Of a stretch of DNA of 59,995 nucleotides, positions 1 through 8,259 are shown piece after piece (positions within the stretch are counted from its first letter, which is position 1; each line of letters begins with the position of its first letter). Made by a program: the position numbers and the translations under genes. The notes below the pieces were generated by a model. That model searched no databases. It saw nothing but the letters and a program-made list of their open reading frames with translations, and was not told where the DNA came from. This stretch comes from Bacillota bacterium (GTDB lineage: Bacteria > Bacillota > Clostridia > Oscillospirales > Acutalibacteraceae): the NCBI GenBank assembly GCA_023418995.1, contig JAEZYP010000066.1, forward strand, positions 1-59,995, in the 5' to 3' direction.

Positions 1-16
1 AGGATGCAAAGGACTC

Positions 17-66
17 GCAGGGGGATTTTTAACTCCCAACGGGAGGGTTCCATAAAATCCCCCTGC
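17..66. repeat. Nested palindromic element
   Basis: A perfect 13-bp inverted repeat, GCAGGGGGATTTT (17-29) and AAAATCCCCCTGC (54-66), encloses a smaller perfect hairpin, CTCCC (33-37) and GGGAG (41-45). It lies in the gap downstream of mreB, beyond that gene's terminator. It could be a small dispersed palindromic repeat or the terminator of a gene outside the window. No coding sequence is evident here. Confidence 0.5.
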
Positions 67-185
67 ACCCCCAGTATCCCCATCAGTCAGGGCGATGTCA
101 ATTTTTTGCGTGGTTTTCATTGACGGGGAGATGTATTCGGGCAGTATAGCATGGGGGGCAGAGGCTCAGAAAATAGGCTTCTAAG

Positions 186-217
186 ATAAAACAGGCGGAG
201 AGTAAATTACCCTCCGC
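186..217 (-). terminator. Intrinsic terminator of the mreB unit
   Basis: On the minus strand GCGGAG pairs with CTCCGC (212-217 with 195-200). The stem is extended by GTAA/TTAC after one mismatch and is followed by a T-rich tail (TGTTTTATC). It lies about 55 bp past the mreB stop codon and closes the leftward operon. Confidence 0.7.
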
Positions 218-272
218 TGAATTTGTAGAAAAACGCAAAGAGAGCACCCGTCTTGCCGCAGGGCGTAAATCC

Positions 273-1286
273 TCAGCGTCTGTTGTTTTTATAGTAGGAA
301 GAAGGCATGGTTATTTCAAGCTGCTTTCCGGTGCCGTTTACCACGCAGTCCAGGGGGCTGTCCGCAACATGGACGGGCATACCGGTCTCCTGCTCGACCA
401 GCTGGTCAAGCCCGCGCAGCAGCGCGCCGCCTCCGGTCAGCATGATGCCGTGGTCGATGATATCGGCGGAGAGCTCCGGCGGGGTTTTCTCCAGCGTGGA
501 TTTAATCGCGTCAACGATCATCGCGAGCGGGTCGCTCAGTGCTTCGCGAACCTCTTCAGCGGTAATCTGCACATTTTTTGGCAGACCGTCTACCAAATTG
601 CGCCCCTTAATTTCAATGGAAGCCTCTCTGTTGTCGTCTGTCGGATACGCGGAGCCGATTTTAATCTTGATTTCTTCAGCGGTGCGTTCTCCGATCAACA
701 AATTATATTTTTTCTTTACGTAGGATATAATGGATTCATCAAACTTGTCTCCGGCAACGCGCACGGAAACGGAGGTGACAATATCGCCGAGAGAAATGAC
801 CGCGACTTCCGCGGTACCACCGCCGATATCAACTACCATGCTGCCGGTAGGCTCGCTTACGGGCAGCCCGGCGCCGATTGCCGCCGCCATGGGCTCTTCA
901 ATAAGCTCTACGTTATTTGCGCCTGCCTGACGGGCGGCGTCCTCAACCGCGCGACGCTCCACCTCGGTTACGCCTGACGGGATGCATACAATAATATGGG
1001 GCTTGGAAAACGCGTTGGACTTTACCGCTTTGCGAATAAAATGCTTGAGCATGGTTGCGGTAATATCGAAGTCCGCGATTACGCCATCCTTCAAGGGACG
1101 AACCGCGACTATGGAGCCCGGGGTACGCCCGATCATTTCCTTTGCCTGAGAACCGACGGCGAGAACGGTGTCGGAGCGAACATCGACGGCTACTACCGAA
1201 GGCTCGCGCATGACGATGCCCTTGCCCTTCATAAAGACCAGAGTATTGGCGGTACCCAGATCGATGCCTATATCTTTTGAAAACAT
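273..1286 (-). CDS. mreB: Rod shape-determining protein MreB
   Basis: Actin-like ATPase that polymerises under the membrane and guides the elongation cell-wall machinery. The 337 residues match the usual MreB length. The actin-fold motifs are visible: phosphate-1 DIGIDLGTANT near the N-terminus, phosphate-2 VVDIGGGTAEVAVIS around residue 155, and the adenosine motif LTGGGALLRGLD near the C-terminus. I chose the ATG at 1286 because AAAGGGG lies 7-8 bases upstream; an in-frame codon 18 bases earlier lacks a ribosome site. It follows maf with a 131-bp gap and is the last gene before a terminator. mreC and mreD, often downstream, are absent here. Mbl or MreBH is an alternative paralogue name. Confidence 0.95.
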   Translation of the reverse strand: MFSKDIGIDLGTANTLVFMKGKGIVMREPSVVAVDVRSDTVLAVGSQAKEMIGRTPGSIVAVRPLKDGVIADFDITATMLKHFIRKAVKSNAFSKPHIIVCIPSGVTEVERRAVEDAARQAGANNVELIEEPMAAAIGAGLPVSEPTGSMVVDIGGGTAEVAVISLGDIVTSVSVRVAGDKFDESIISYVKKKYNLLIGERTAEEIKIKIGSAYPTDDNREASIEIKGRNLVDGLPKNVQITAEEVREALSDPLAMIVDAIKSTLEKTPPELSADIIDHGIMLTGGGALLRGLDQLVEQETGMPVHVADSPLDCVVNGTGKQLEITMPSSYYKNNRR

Positions 1287-1417
1287 GAGTTTTTCCCCTT
1301 TCAAGATCGCGCAAATTAAAAAAGACTTATATAAGAAACATTATAACCTCTAAAGAACGAATTCTCAACTGTAAATTTATGAAATCGCACATTATTCTCA
1401 AAATTAAATACAAAAAA

Positions 1418-1966
1418 TTAAATGCCCTTTAAAATCCGATTGATTTTAGCGATGGGCAGCCCCATTACATTATAAAAATCCCCGTCGATGCGCTTGACCA
1501 AAAGCGCGCCGCGCCCCTGAATCCCGTAAGCGCCGGCCTTGTCCAACGGCTCGCCCGTGGCAATGTAGGCGTCAATATCCGCGTCCTTCAGCGGGTAAAA
1601 CTCCACCGAGGTGCACTCATGACCGGTGAGAAGCTGGGTTCCCGCTATAACGCAGTAGCCGGTGTATACCTGATGCACGTTTCCTGAAAGCAGCCGGAGC
1701 ATCGTTTTGGCTTCCGCTTCATCCTTCGGCTTGCCCATGACGCGCCCCTTTAAGACAACCAGAGTATCTGCCCCGAGCACCGTGGCCTGCGGATTTTCCT
1801 TCGCAACCGATTTTGCTTTTCTCACCGCAAGCTGTTCCACAATCTGCATTGGCGGCGTACCTTGCAGGTATTTCTCGCTCACGAAAGCGGGGGCATCCGT
1901 GAATTCATAGCCTGCCATTTTCAGCAGTTCCTTCCTCCTGGGAGAGGAGGAAGCCAAAATTAACAT
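1418..1966 (-). CDS. maf: Maf family nucleoside triphosphate pyrophosphatase
   Basis: House-cleaning pyrophosphatase of the Maf/HAM1 superfamily, which hydrolyses non-canonical nucleotides or dTTP/UTP to the monophosphate and has been linked to septation control. The 182-residue product starts with the family signature LILASSSPRRKELL. It contains the catalytic-region motif GADTLVVL and the C-terminal GKAGAYGIQG-like segment (DKAGAYGIQGRGA). The ATG at 1966 is preceded by GAGGGATG. It lies between the frameshifted DUF4321-like gene and mreB; maf next to mre genes is common in Firmicutes. Which Maf substrate subgroup it belongs to cannot be told from sight. Confidence 0.93.
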   Translation of the reverse strand: MLILASSSPRRKELLKMAGYEFTDAPAFVSEKYLQGTPPMQIVEQLAVRKAKSVAKENPQATVLGADTLVVLKGRVMGKPKDEAEAKTMLRLLSGNVHQVYTGYCVIAGTQLLTGHECTSVEFYPLKDADIDAYIATGEPLDKAGAYGIQGRGALLVKRIDGDFYNVMGLPIAKINRILKGI

Positions 1967-1983
1967 GGTTCATCCCTCGATTT

Positions 1984-2241
1984 TCAGATTTTAATTTGGT
2001 ATAAGATACGATAGCGGCAAGCAGCAGAACCGCCTGGGCAACATGAATGCTTCATCGCGTCTACGGTAAAGCTTACAACGGAAAGGGTTACCGTCAGCGG
2101 AGAAAAACTGAGGCTCGCGCCCGCACCCAGCCAGAAGGCGTAAGAATTGCCGACACTGGCGGCTGCGATTATTTTACCCAAAACTACGGCTAAAAGCAGC
2201 AGGATAATTAATAAAATCAATGGAATCAAATTGTTTTTCAT
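1984..2241 (-). pseudogene. DUF4321-like small membrane protein, apparent frameshift
   Basis: From the ATG at 2241, preceded by GCGGAG, the frame encodes a hydrophobic N-terminal helix (NNLIPLILLIILLLLAVVLG) and the segment PLTVTLSVVSFTV typical of DUF4321 proteins. It then changes to a non-hydrophobic tail (KHSCCPGGSAACRYR) and stops at 1984. Removing one base near 2047-2056 restores a second membrane helix, IHVAQAVLLLAAIVSYTKLK, exactly where the family has one. That frame then runs on to a stop at 1905, inside maf. I infer a one-base insertion (pseudogene or sequencing error); a programmed shift is less likely. It lies between dut and maf in the same operon. Confidence 0.6.
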
Positions 2242-2254
2242 TCGAGGACTCCGC

Positions 2255-2707
2255 TTACTTTCCGGTTGAGCCGAGACCGCCCGCGCCGCGCTCCGTTTCT
2301 CCAAGGTCGTCGGTTTCCTCCGGCTCCAGCCCCAGAACCGGCATGACCACAAGCTGGGCAAACCGCTCCCCTGGCGAAAGCGTGTAAGGCCGATCGCTCA
2401 AATTGCAAAGACCTACAATCAGCTCTCCGCGGTAATCGCTGTCGATGACGCCCACGGCGTTGGAAAGCGAGATGCCGTGCTTTACGCCCAGCCCGCTCCG
2501 TGGGAAAATCAGTCCCACGGTGTTTTGATCCGGCAGAGCAATCGCAATTCCGGTGGGAATCCGGTAAAGTCCGCGCGGCTCCAGAGTGACAGGCTCCTTG
2601 ATACAGGCGTATAGATCCAATCCGGCTGCGCCGTTGCTTCCGCGCGTCGGCAGGGTTGCCTCCGGCTTCAGTTTTTTTATTTTTAGTGTTTTATCCAAAG
2701 CTGCCAC
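2255..2707 (-). CDS. dut: dUTP diphosphatase (dUTPase)
   Basis: Trimeric dUTPase that converts dUTP to dUMP and pyrophosphate, keeping uracil out of DNA and supplying dUMP for thymidylate synthesis. The 150 residues show all five motifs in order: GAAGLDLYA (1), PRSGLGVKHGI (2), NAVGVIDSDYRGE (3, with the catalytic Asp), PGERFAQLVV (4) and RGAGGLGSTGK (5, with Leu where Phe is usual). The start is probably the GTG at 2707, which has AGGAAACAG immediately upstream. It follows the U32 gene by 23 bp and precedes the DUF4321-like gene by 13 bp, so the genes are one operon. Confidence 0.94.
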   Translation of the reverse strand: MAALDKTLKIKKLKPEATLPTRGSNGAAGLDLYACIKEPVTLEPRGLYRIPTGIAIALPDQNTVGLIFPRSGLGVKHGISLSNAVGVIDSDYRGELIVGLCNLSDRPYTLSPGERFAQLVVMPVLGLEPEETDDLGETERGAGGLGSTGK

Positions 2708-2730
2708 CTGTTTCCTAATTTCAGTATTTT

Positions 2731-4791
2731 TTAGATAATCCCCCGGTAATACAGACCGCGTGTAAACTCTCCCTGCGCGGGCGACCCGGATAAGTACTGC
2801 CGAAGCACGGTTTCGGCCTGCTCTTTTGTTTCGATGGTGAAGCGCAGAAGTCCGAAATCCTGATTTTTTACCTCGCTGAGCCTGTCCGCCATGTAAAGCG
2901 GAACGGAGTTCAGCACCTCACTGCAAGCTCCGTAGCACTGGACGGGGAAACGAATGCCCTTGCGGTCGGTCAGGAACGGCTCGGTTTTACACTGCTTGCA
3001 GCCGCCCGCGTTTGCGGCGGGACAGTTTCGGGTGAGCATCAGCGGCAGTCTGCCGTAAAGAAGCAGTCCCCGCGGCAAAGCGCCGCCGACCCGCGCCGCC
3101 TGAGGCAGGGTCAGCTCAAGGGAAAGCTCGGTGTCCGCCAGCCCGAATTCATCATACCACTCCACAGCCGCCGAATTTGTGATATTCAGGGAGAAGCCGC
3201 CGTGAACGGTAAGCCCCAGCGAGAGCCCGAGTTCCGCCGCTCCGAGATTCCCCGCCCAGACGTCGGTAATGCCGACTTCCTTCACGGCGGTCAGCCGATT
3301 TTTCAGCGCTTCCTCTATTCCAAACATACCGCGCGGAATTTCGAGGGCAACCGGGTAGCCGTCCTGCTTCAGTTGTGCAAGCCGTTTAATATCCGTATGG
3401 TACGGGAGATAAACCAGCTCGCATTCCCTTGCGCTTTCCGGAAGGTCACAGTTCACAAACCGCGCGCGATATTTCATCTTTTTCGCCAGATGGTTGTTGT
3501 TTTGCGGAACCGAAGCTGCTGTAAAGGGAACCGGCGCGCGCCTGCTCCGTGCTTGCTCCAGCTTTTCCAGCGCCGCGCGGCGGAGGCGGTTCAGCGCGGA
3601 GACCGGAACCGAAAGCCCTTCGTCGATTTCACACGAGAAAGTCTTCACAACAAACGGTGTGCCGCCCGTTTTTTTCAGCTGCTCCGCACAGCGGTCTTCA
3701 TCGAGCGGGCGGTTCAGCGCCTGTTCGGGGATATCGCCCCGTGCTTCGACGGAATTGCCGTCCTCATCACGGATCTGTAAAAGAATCGGGCTCCCCTTGT
3801 TGATTTTAAGAATAATAAAAATGGGGATTCTTTGCAGCTCATTATGGTAAAGGGCGCGCAGCTCGGAAAAAACCGAAGCGGTTGCGCCAGTCACATCTTC
3901 CTTGGAACGGATACCAAACATTTCGCGACCCAGCTCGGCGTCAAGGTACCCGGTAGTAAAGCCGGAGCGCGAAAACACCGCGCCCAGGTTTTTGAGCAGG
4001 GCTTCGTCCGCCGGCTGCTTGTCCGCCGCAAGGCGGCAGGCGCGCACGGCGGCGGCAGCATATTCAGGGCGCTTCATACGTCCCTCAATTTTCGCGCTTA
4101 CAATTCCGGCCTCTTTCAGCTCGTCAATCCGGGCGATCATGGATAAATCCTTTAAGCTCAGGTCGTGTCCCGTTCCCCCCTCAACCGCAAACGGAAGGCG
4201 GCAGGGCTGGGCGCACTGACCCCGGTTTCCGCTGCGGGAGCCAAGCACGGAGCTGAAATAGCACTGCCCGCTCACCGACATGCACAGCGCGCCGTGCACA
4301 AAGGCTTCCAGCTCCACCGGTGTTGCGGCGTGAATCTCTGAAATCTCCTTTAAAGACAGCTCGCGGGAAAGCACAACCCGCTTCAGCCCTGCCTTTTCCA
4401 GCGCGGCGGCGCCCATCGGTGTGTGGATGCCCATCTGCGTAGAGGCATGCACGCTTAATTCCGGCGCGCATTTCCGCAAAAGCCAGAGCAGACCGGTATC
4501 CTGTACCAGAACCGCGTCCACTGCCAGAGAGCAGGCGTACCGAATCAAATCGAGCGCTTGGGCAAGCTCCTGGTCGAGCAGAACCGTATTTACAGCGAGA
4601 TAGACCTTTACGCCCCGTGTGTGGCAGTAGGAAACCGCTTCCTTCAATTCGTCATCGTTGAAATTTTTTGCAGAGGCACGTGCGCTGAACGAGCTTGCGC
4701 CCAGATAGACCGCGTCCGCGCCGGCGCGGACGGCGGCGGTCAGACTCTCCGGCGAACCGGCCGGGGCCAGTATCTCAGGCTTAGTCCTCAT
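2731..4791 (-). CDS. U32 family peptidase, RlhA/YdcP-like with DUF3656
   Basis: U32 proteins were named as collagenases, but the studied bacterial members hydroxylate RNA: RlhA acts on 23S rRNA C2501 and TrhP on tRNA U34. The length of about 686 residues and the DUF3656-type C-terminal half place this one with the RlhA/YdcP group. The N-terminus EILAPAGSPESL and the signature GALCMSVSGQCYFSS followed by GQCAQPC (roughly residues 170-200) hold the four conserved cysteines. A further cysteine cluster, NCPAANAGGCKQC, lies in the C-terminal half. The ATG at 4791 and a TTG at 4803 are both possible starts; both overlap the end of zapA, implying translational coupling. Confidence 0.88.
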   Translation of the reverse strand: MRTKPEILAPAGSPESLTAAVRAGADAVYLGASSFSARASAKNFNDDELKEAVSYCHTRGVKVYLAVNTVLLDQELAQALDLIRYACSLAVDAVLVQDTGLLWLLRKCAPELSVHASTQMGIHTPMGAAALEKAGLKRVVLSRELSLKEISEIHAATPVELEAFVHGALCMSVSGQCYFSSVLGSRSGNRGQCAQPCRLPFAVEGGTGHDLSLKDLSMIARIDELKEAGIVSAKIEGRMKRPEYAAAAVRACRLAADKQPADEALLKNLGAVFSRSGFTTGYLDAELGREMFGIRSKEDVTGATASVFSELRALYHNELQRIPIFIILKINKGSPILLQIRDEDGNSVEARGDIPEQALNRPLDEDRCAEQLKKTGGTPFVVKTFSCEIDEGLSVPVSALNRLRRAALEKLEQARSRRAPVPFTAASVPQNNNHLAKKMKYRARFVNCDLPESARECELVYLPYHTDIKRLAQLKQDGYPVALEIPRGMFGIEEALKNRLTAVKEVGITDVWAGNLGAAELGLSLGLTVHGGFSLNITNSAAVEWYDEFGLADTELSLELTLPQAARVGGALPRGLLLYGRLPLMLTRNCPAANAGGCKQCKTEPFLTDRKGIRFPVQCYGACSEVLNSVPLYMADRLSEVKNQDFGLLRFTIETKEQAETVLRQYLSGSPAQGEFTRGLYYRGII

Positions 4792-5314
4792 TTTTCTTTT
4801 CAAAGAAGCTCATAAAGCTTGCCTGCTCCGCTGTTGGGTCGCTCGTCGGGGCAACACGGGAGTAGCTGCCGGTTTGAGGTCTTTGTACGGGGGCACCGGA
4901 AATCGCAGGCCGCGCGCAGGGCTGGCACTCCTCCTGCACAGCGGGTTCCTCCTGAGGTTCTCCGTTTTCTTCGGAAAGGCGGGCGCGAAGAGCCTGTATC
5001 TCGCGCCGCATCCGCTCGATTTCCCGCTTAGCTTCCTCCGCCTCTGTTCTGGCGCGGGAAGAATCCTCAAGATAATCTTTGATCTGGGAGCGCAGGTTGT
5101 CCGCCCCGCCGCAAGCCTTGTGTGCTTCATCGCAGTAGCTCAGCGCGGTGATAATCGCCGCCAGAGTGACGGAAATACGCTCATTCCTTGCAAGAATATC
5201 CTCCATCGCCTTTTCCACTTCTTCTCCGATGGAACGGATGTAGCTTTCACTGTCATCCGAGCTGATGACGCATTCGGTTCCACAGATGTTCAGTTTGATT
5301 CGATTTTTACTCAT
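4781..5314 (-). CDS. zapA: Cell division protein ZapA
   Basis: FtsZ-ring-associated protein that bundles FtsZ filaments. The N-terminal 90 residues (NRIKLNICGTECVISSDDSE onward) form the ZapA globular domain. A long, strongly charged coiled coil follows (about residues 85-125) and then a Pro/Glu-rich tail, making 177 residues, longer than the minimal ZapA of about 85-110. I chose the ATG at 5314 because AAAGGG lies 8 bases upstream. It is the first gene of the leftward zapA-U32-dut-DUF4321-maf-mreB cluster. Pairing with a U32 gene is common in Clostridia. Confidence 0.88.
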   Translation of the reverse strand: MSKNRIKLNICGTECVISSDDSESYIRSIGEEVEKAMEDILARNERISVTLAAIITALSYCDEAHKACGGADNLRSQIKDYLEDSSRARTEAEEAKREIERMRREIQALRARLSEENGEPQEEPAVQEECQPCARPAISGAPVQRPQTGSYSRVAPTSDPTAEQASFMSFFEKKNED

Positions 5315-5635
5315 GAGGTCATACCCTTTCACACGATAACGGTTTTAACTAAAATTTATTATAATATATTGTACCATAATATGAAAGCAATTTCATTAAA
5401 ATTTACAAGTGGGTTCTTTCAGGGCCCGCGTGAAAAAACGGAATTCGTAATATTCTACAAAATCGAAATATTTCAGCAAGGCTAAAATGCATAGTTTTGT
5501 TAAATATAACTAAATATTGCAGAAAAAATCATGATAATAAAATTTGTCGAGTTCAACGCAAATTTTACTAAAAAAAGGCTTTGCAACTGGCTAAAACCGT
5601 CTTTTTCGATATTTATTCAACCGACATTGTTATTA
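5315..5635. other. Divergent intergenic region zapA/glgP
   Basis: This 320-bp AT-rich gap separates the divergent zapA and glgP units. A plausible leftward -10 (TATAAT-like, in ATATTATAATAAA read on the minus strand, about 5355) lies upstream of zapA, but I cannot fit a good -35 to it. The rightward glgP promoter is listed separately. No other gene is visible. Confidence 0.4.
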
Positions 5636-5664
5636 TTGAATAAATCAGAATAATAGGTTATAAT
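5636..5664 (+). promoter_or_regulatory. Sigma-A promoter of glgP
   Basis: TTGAAT (5636-5641) and TATAAT (5659-5664) are separated by exactly 17 bp, about 65 bp before the glgP start codon. This matches the housekeeping sigma-A consensus closely. Confidence 0.75.
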
Positions 5665-5728
5665 GAACACAAAGAGGAATCGGGACGCAGGAAGCCCACC
5701 ATTCCGGTTTTACCAGGAGGAAGCATTT

Positions 5729-8134
5729 ATGAACTATAAGCAGCCTGTCAGTAAAATAAAAAAAACAATCTGTGAGAAGCTTGACCGCAATTTCGGCGTC
5801 AGCCTGGAAAACGCGAGCGACGAGCAATGCTACAAGGCAGTCGCCCTCACAGTGCGCGACCTGATGACGCAGAGCCGCAGCGAATACATGGCGAAGACGG
5901 AAAAGACGCATACCAAGCAGGTGTATTATCTCTGCATGGAATTTTTACTTGGCCGTTCCCTGAAGAATAATCTGTTCAACCTCGGCATCGAGGAGGATTT
6001 TCGCGACGCGCTGAATCAGATGGGACTGAAGCTGGAATCCCTCTACGAGCAGGAGCCCGACGCAGGTCTCGGCAACGGCGGTCTCGGAAGATTGGCCGCC
6101 TGTTTTCTGGATGGTCTTGCCACGCAGGGCTACCCGGCAACCGGCTATTCCCTTCGCTACGAATACGGCATCTTCCGCCAGAAGCTGGTGGATGGCTGGC
6201 AGACAGAGCTGCCGGATTTCTGGCTGCCCGGCGGCAAAATCTGGCTTCAGGCCGTGCCGGAAAAGAGCGTGGAGGTTCATTTTTACGGCAAAATTGAGGA
6301 TTACTGGAACAACCAGTACCATGTGGTAAACCACAAGGACTACACCAAGGTAATCGCGGTTCCCTACGATATGTATCTTGCCGGAATGGACGGCCGCGGG
6401 ATCAGCCGCCTGCGTATCTGGGCTTCCCGTTCCGCTGAGTTCGATATGAAGCTGTTCAACGGCGGAAACTATATGCGCGCAATGGAGCAGAACGCGATGG
6501 CGGAGGCGATTACCAAAATTCTGTATCCCGACGACAACCACGCGGAGGGCAAGAGCCTGCGCCTTTCCCAGCAGTATTTCCTTGTTTCGGCTACCATACA
6601 GGATATTATTCGCCGCCATCTGTTTAAATACAGCACGCTCGATAATCTGCCGGAGGTCGCGGCAATCCACCTGAACGACACCCACCCGGTTCTGGCAATT
6701 CCGGAAATGATGCGCGTGATGCTCGACGAATGCGGCTACAGCTGGGATGCGGCATGGGATATCGTGACCCGTACCGTCGCCTACACCAACCACACCGTCA
6801 TGTCTGAGGCGTTGGAGTGCTGGGGCGTGGATTTGTTCCGCATGATGCTGCCCCGCATCTATCAGATTATTGAAGAAATCAACCGTCGTTTCTGTGCGTC
6901 CATGCATGAAAAAGGTGTGGACGGCTACAAGGTGGGGCGCATGGCTCCGCTCAATGACGGCTACGTAAAGATGGCAAACCTCGCCGTGGTGAGCAGCCAC
7001 AGCGTAAACGGCGTTTCCCAGCTTCACAGCGACATTCTGAAGGATTCCGTGTTCCATGATTTTTATACCGAGATGCCGGAGAAATTCACCAATGTAACGA
7101 ACGGCATCGCCCACCGCCGCTGGCTGAATCAGTCCAACCCGGCGCTGGCCTCTCTCATCACCGAGCTGATCGGGGATGGGTATATCCACGACGCGTCTCA
7201 GCTGGAAAAGCTGCTGAAATTCAAAGACGACGCTTCTGTTCTCGACAAAATGGCGAAAATCAAGCGCGGCAACAAGCTGCGCCTTGCCGAGTTTATCAAA
7301 CGCGAAAACAATCTGGAGATAGACCCGGATTCGATGTTCGATGTGCAGGTAAAGCGTATGCACGAGTATAAGCGCCAGCATATGAACGCGCTCGAAATTC
7401 TTTCGACCTACCAGTGGCTGCGCGAAAATCCCAACGCGGATTTTGCTCCCCACACCTATATTTTCGGGGCAAAGGCTGCGCCGGGCTACTACTTTGCAAA
7501 GCAGATGATCCGGTTTATTGTTGATCTGGGCAAAACAATCAACAATGACCCGCGCGTGAATAAAAAGATGCGGGTTGTTTATCTCGAGGACTACCGCGTC
7601 ACGCTTGCGGAGCTGCTGACTCCCGCCGCGGACGTGAGCGAGCAGATCTCTCTTGCCGGCACCGAGGCTTCGGGTACCAGCAATATGAAATTTATGATCA
7701 ACGCGGCGGTAACACTGGGCACGCTGGACGGGGCCAATGTGGAAATCCACGAGTCCGTCGGCGACGAAAATATTCTCCTGTTCGGCATGACCACGCCGCA
7801 GGTAAACGAGCTCAAGCCGAATTACAGCCCGCGGGCGCTGTTTGATAAAAATCCGGAAATCAAGAAAGCGGTGGAGGAACTGAACACCGGCTTTAACGGG
7901 GTAAGCTTCCGGGATATCGGAGACGCTCTGCTTTCCCGCGATACCTACATGGTTCTGGCGGATTTCCATTCCTACAAGCAGGCGCGCAAAAAGGCGGAGC
8001 TTCTTTACGGAGATGCCGCCGGATGGAACCGCATGGGTCTGGTTAACACCGCAATGGCGGGTCGTTTTGCGGCCGACCGTGCCATTCGTGAATACGCGGA
8101 GAATATCTGGAGCGCCTCTCCGCTGCCGCTGTAA
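5729..8134 (+). CDS. glgP: Glycogen/starch/alpha-glucan phosphorylase
   Basis: GT35 enzyme using pyridoxal phosphate to cleave alpha-1,4-glucans with inorganic phosphate, releasing glucose 1-phosphate. The 801 residues match the family length. Visible signatures are GNGGLGRLAACFLDG (about residue 115), the glucan-site motif HLNDTHP (about 320), VQVKRMHEYKRQ (about 540) and EASGTSNMKFMINAA, whose Lys near residue 653 binds the cofactor. The ATG at 5729 has AGGAGGA 9 bases upstream. The following GH13 gene points to a glycogen or maltodextrin utilisation unit. Confidence 0.97.
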   Translation: MNYKQPVSKIKKTICEKLDRNFGVSLENASDEQCYKAVALTVRDLMTQSRSEYMAKTEKTHTKQVYYLCMEFLLGRSLKNNLFNLGIEEDFRDALNQMGLKLESLYEQEPDAGLGNGGLGRLAACFLDGLATQGYPATGYSLRYEYGIFRQKLVDGWQTELPDFWLPGGKIWLQAVPEKSVEVHFYGKIEDYWNNQYHVVNHKDYTKVIAVPYDMYLAGMDGRGISRLRIWASRSAEFDMKLFNGGNYMRAMEQNAMAEAITKILYPDDNHAEGKSLRLSQQYFLVSATIQDIIRRHLFKYSTLDNLPEVAAIHLNDTHPVLAIPEMMRVMLDECGYSWDAAWDIVTRTVAYTNHTVMSEALECWGVDLFRMMLPRIYQIIEEINRRFCASMHEKGVDGYKVGRMAPLNDGYVKMANLAVVSSHSVNGVSQLHSDILKDSVFHDFYTEMPEKFTNVTNGIAHRRWLNQSNPALASLITELIGDGYIHDASQLEKLLKFKDDASVLDKMAKIKRGNKLRLAEFIKRENNLEIDPDSMFDVQVKRMHEYKRQHMNALEILSTYQWLRENPNADFAPHTYIFGAKAAPGYYFAKQMIRFIVDLGKTINNDPRVNKKMRVVYLEDYRVTLAELLTPAADVSEQISLAGTEASGTSNMKFMINAAVTLGTLDGANVEIHESVGDENILLFGMTTPQVNELKPNYSPRALFDKNPEIKKAVEELNTGFNGVSFRDIGDALLSRDTYMVLADFHSYKQARKKAELLYGDAAGWNRMGLVNTAMAGRFAADRAIREYAENIWSASPLPL

Positions 8135-8176
8135 ACGGAGGAGCATCCGTTGCCGGAAATAGGGGCATAAAAATTA

Positions 8177-8234
8177 GGATTCTTCTTTTTGCGCCGGAAC
8201 ACCGAAGTGCGGAACCGGCGGCTAGGAAGAATCC
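8177..8234 (+). other. Long intercistronic stem-loop between glgP and GH13 gene
   Basis: GGATTCTTC (8177-8185) pairs with GAAGAATCC (8226-8234). Inside, CGCCGG near 8192-8197 pairs with CCGGCG just before 8221. No T-run follows the outer arm, so it is not a classical terminator. It may be a processing or stability element that sets different levels of the two gene products. Confidence 0.5.
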
Positions 8235-8259
8235 GATTCCTTTTGCTGGAGGGACTTGA

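Noticed and set aside
5945..8146. A very long open frame on the minus strand across glgP
   Set aside because: It is antisense to the clearly coding glycogen phosphorylase frame, has no ribosome site and its translation has no protein-family features; high-GC codon use opens such shadows.
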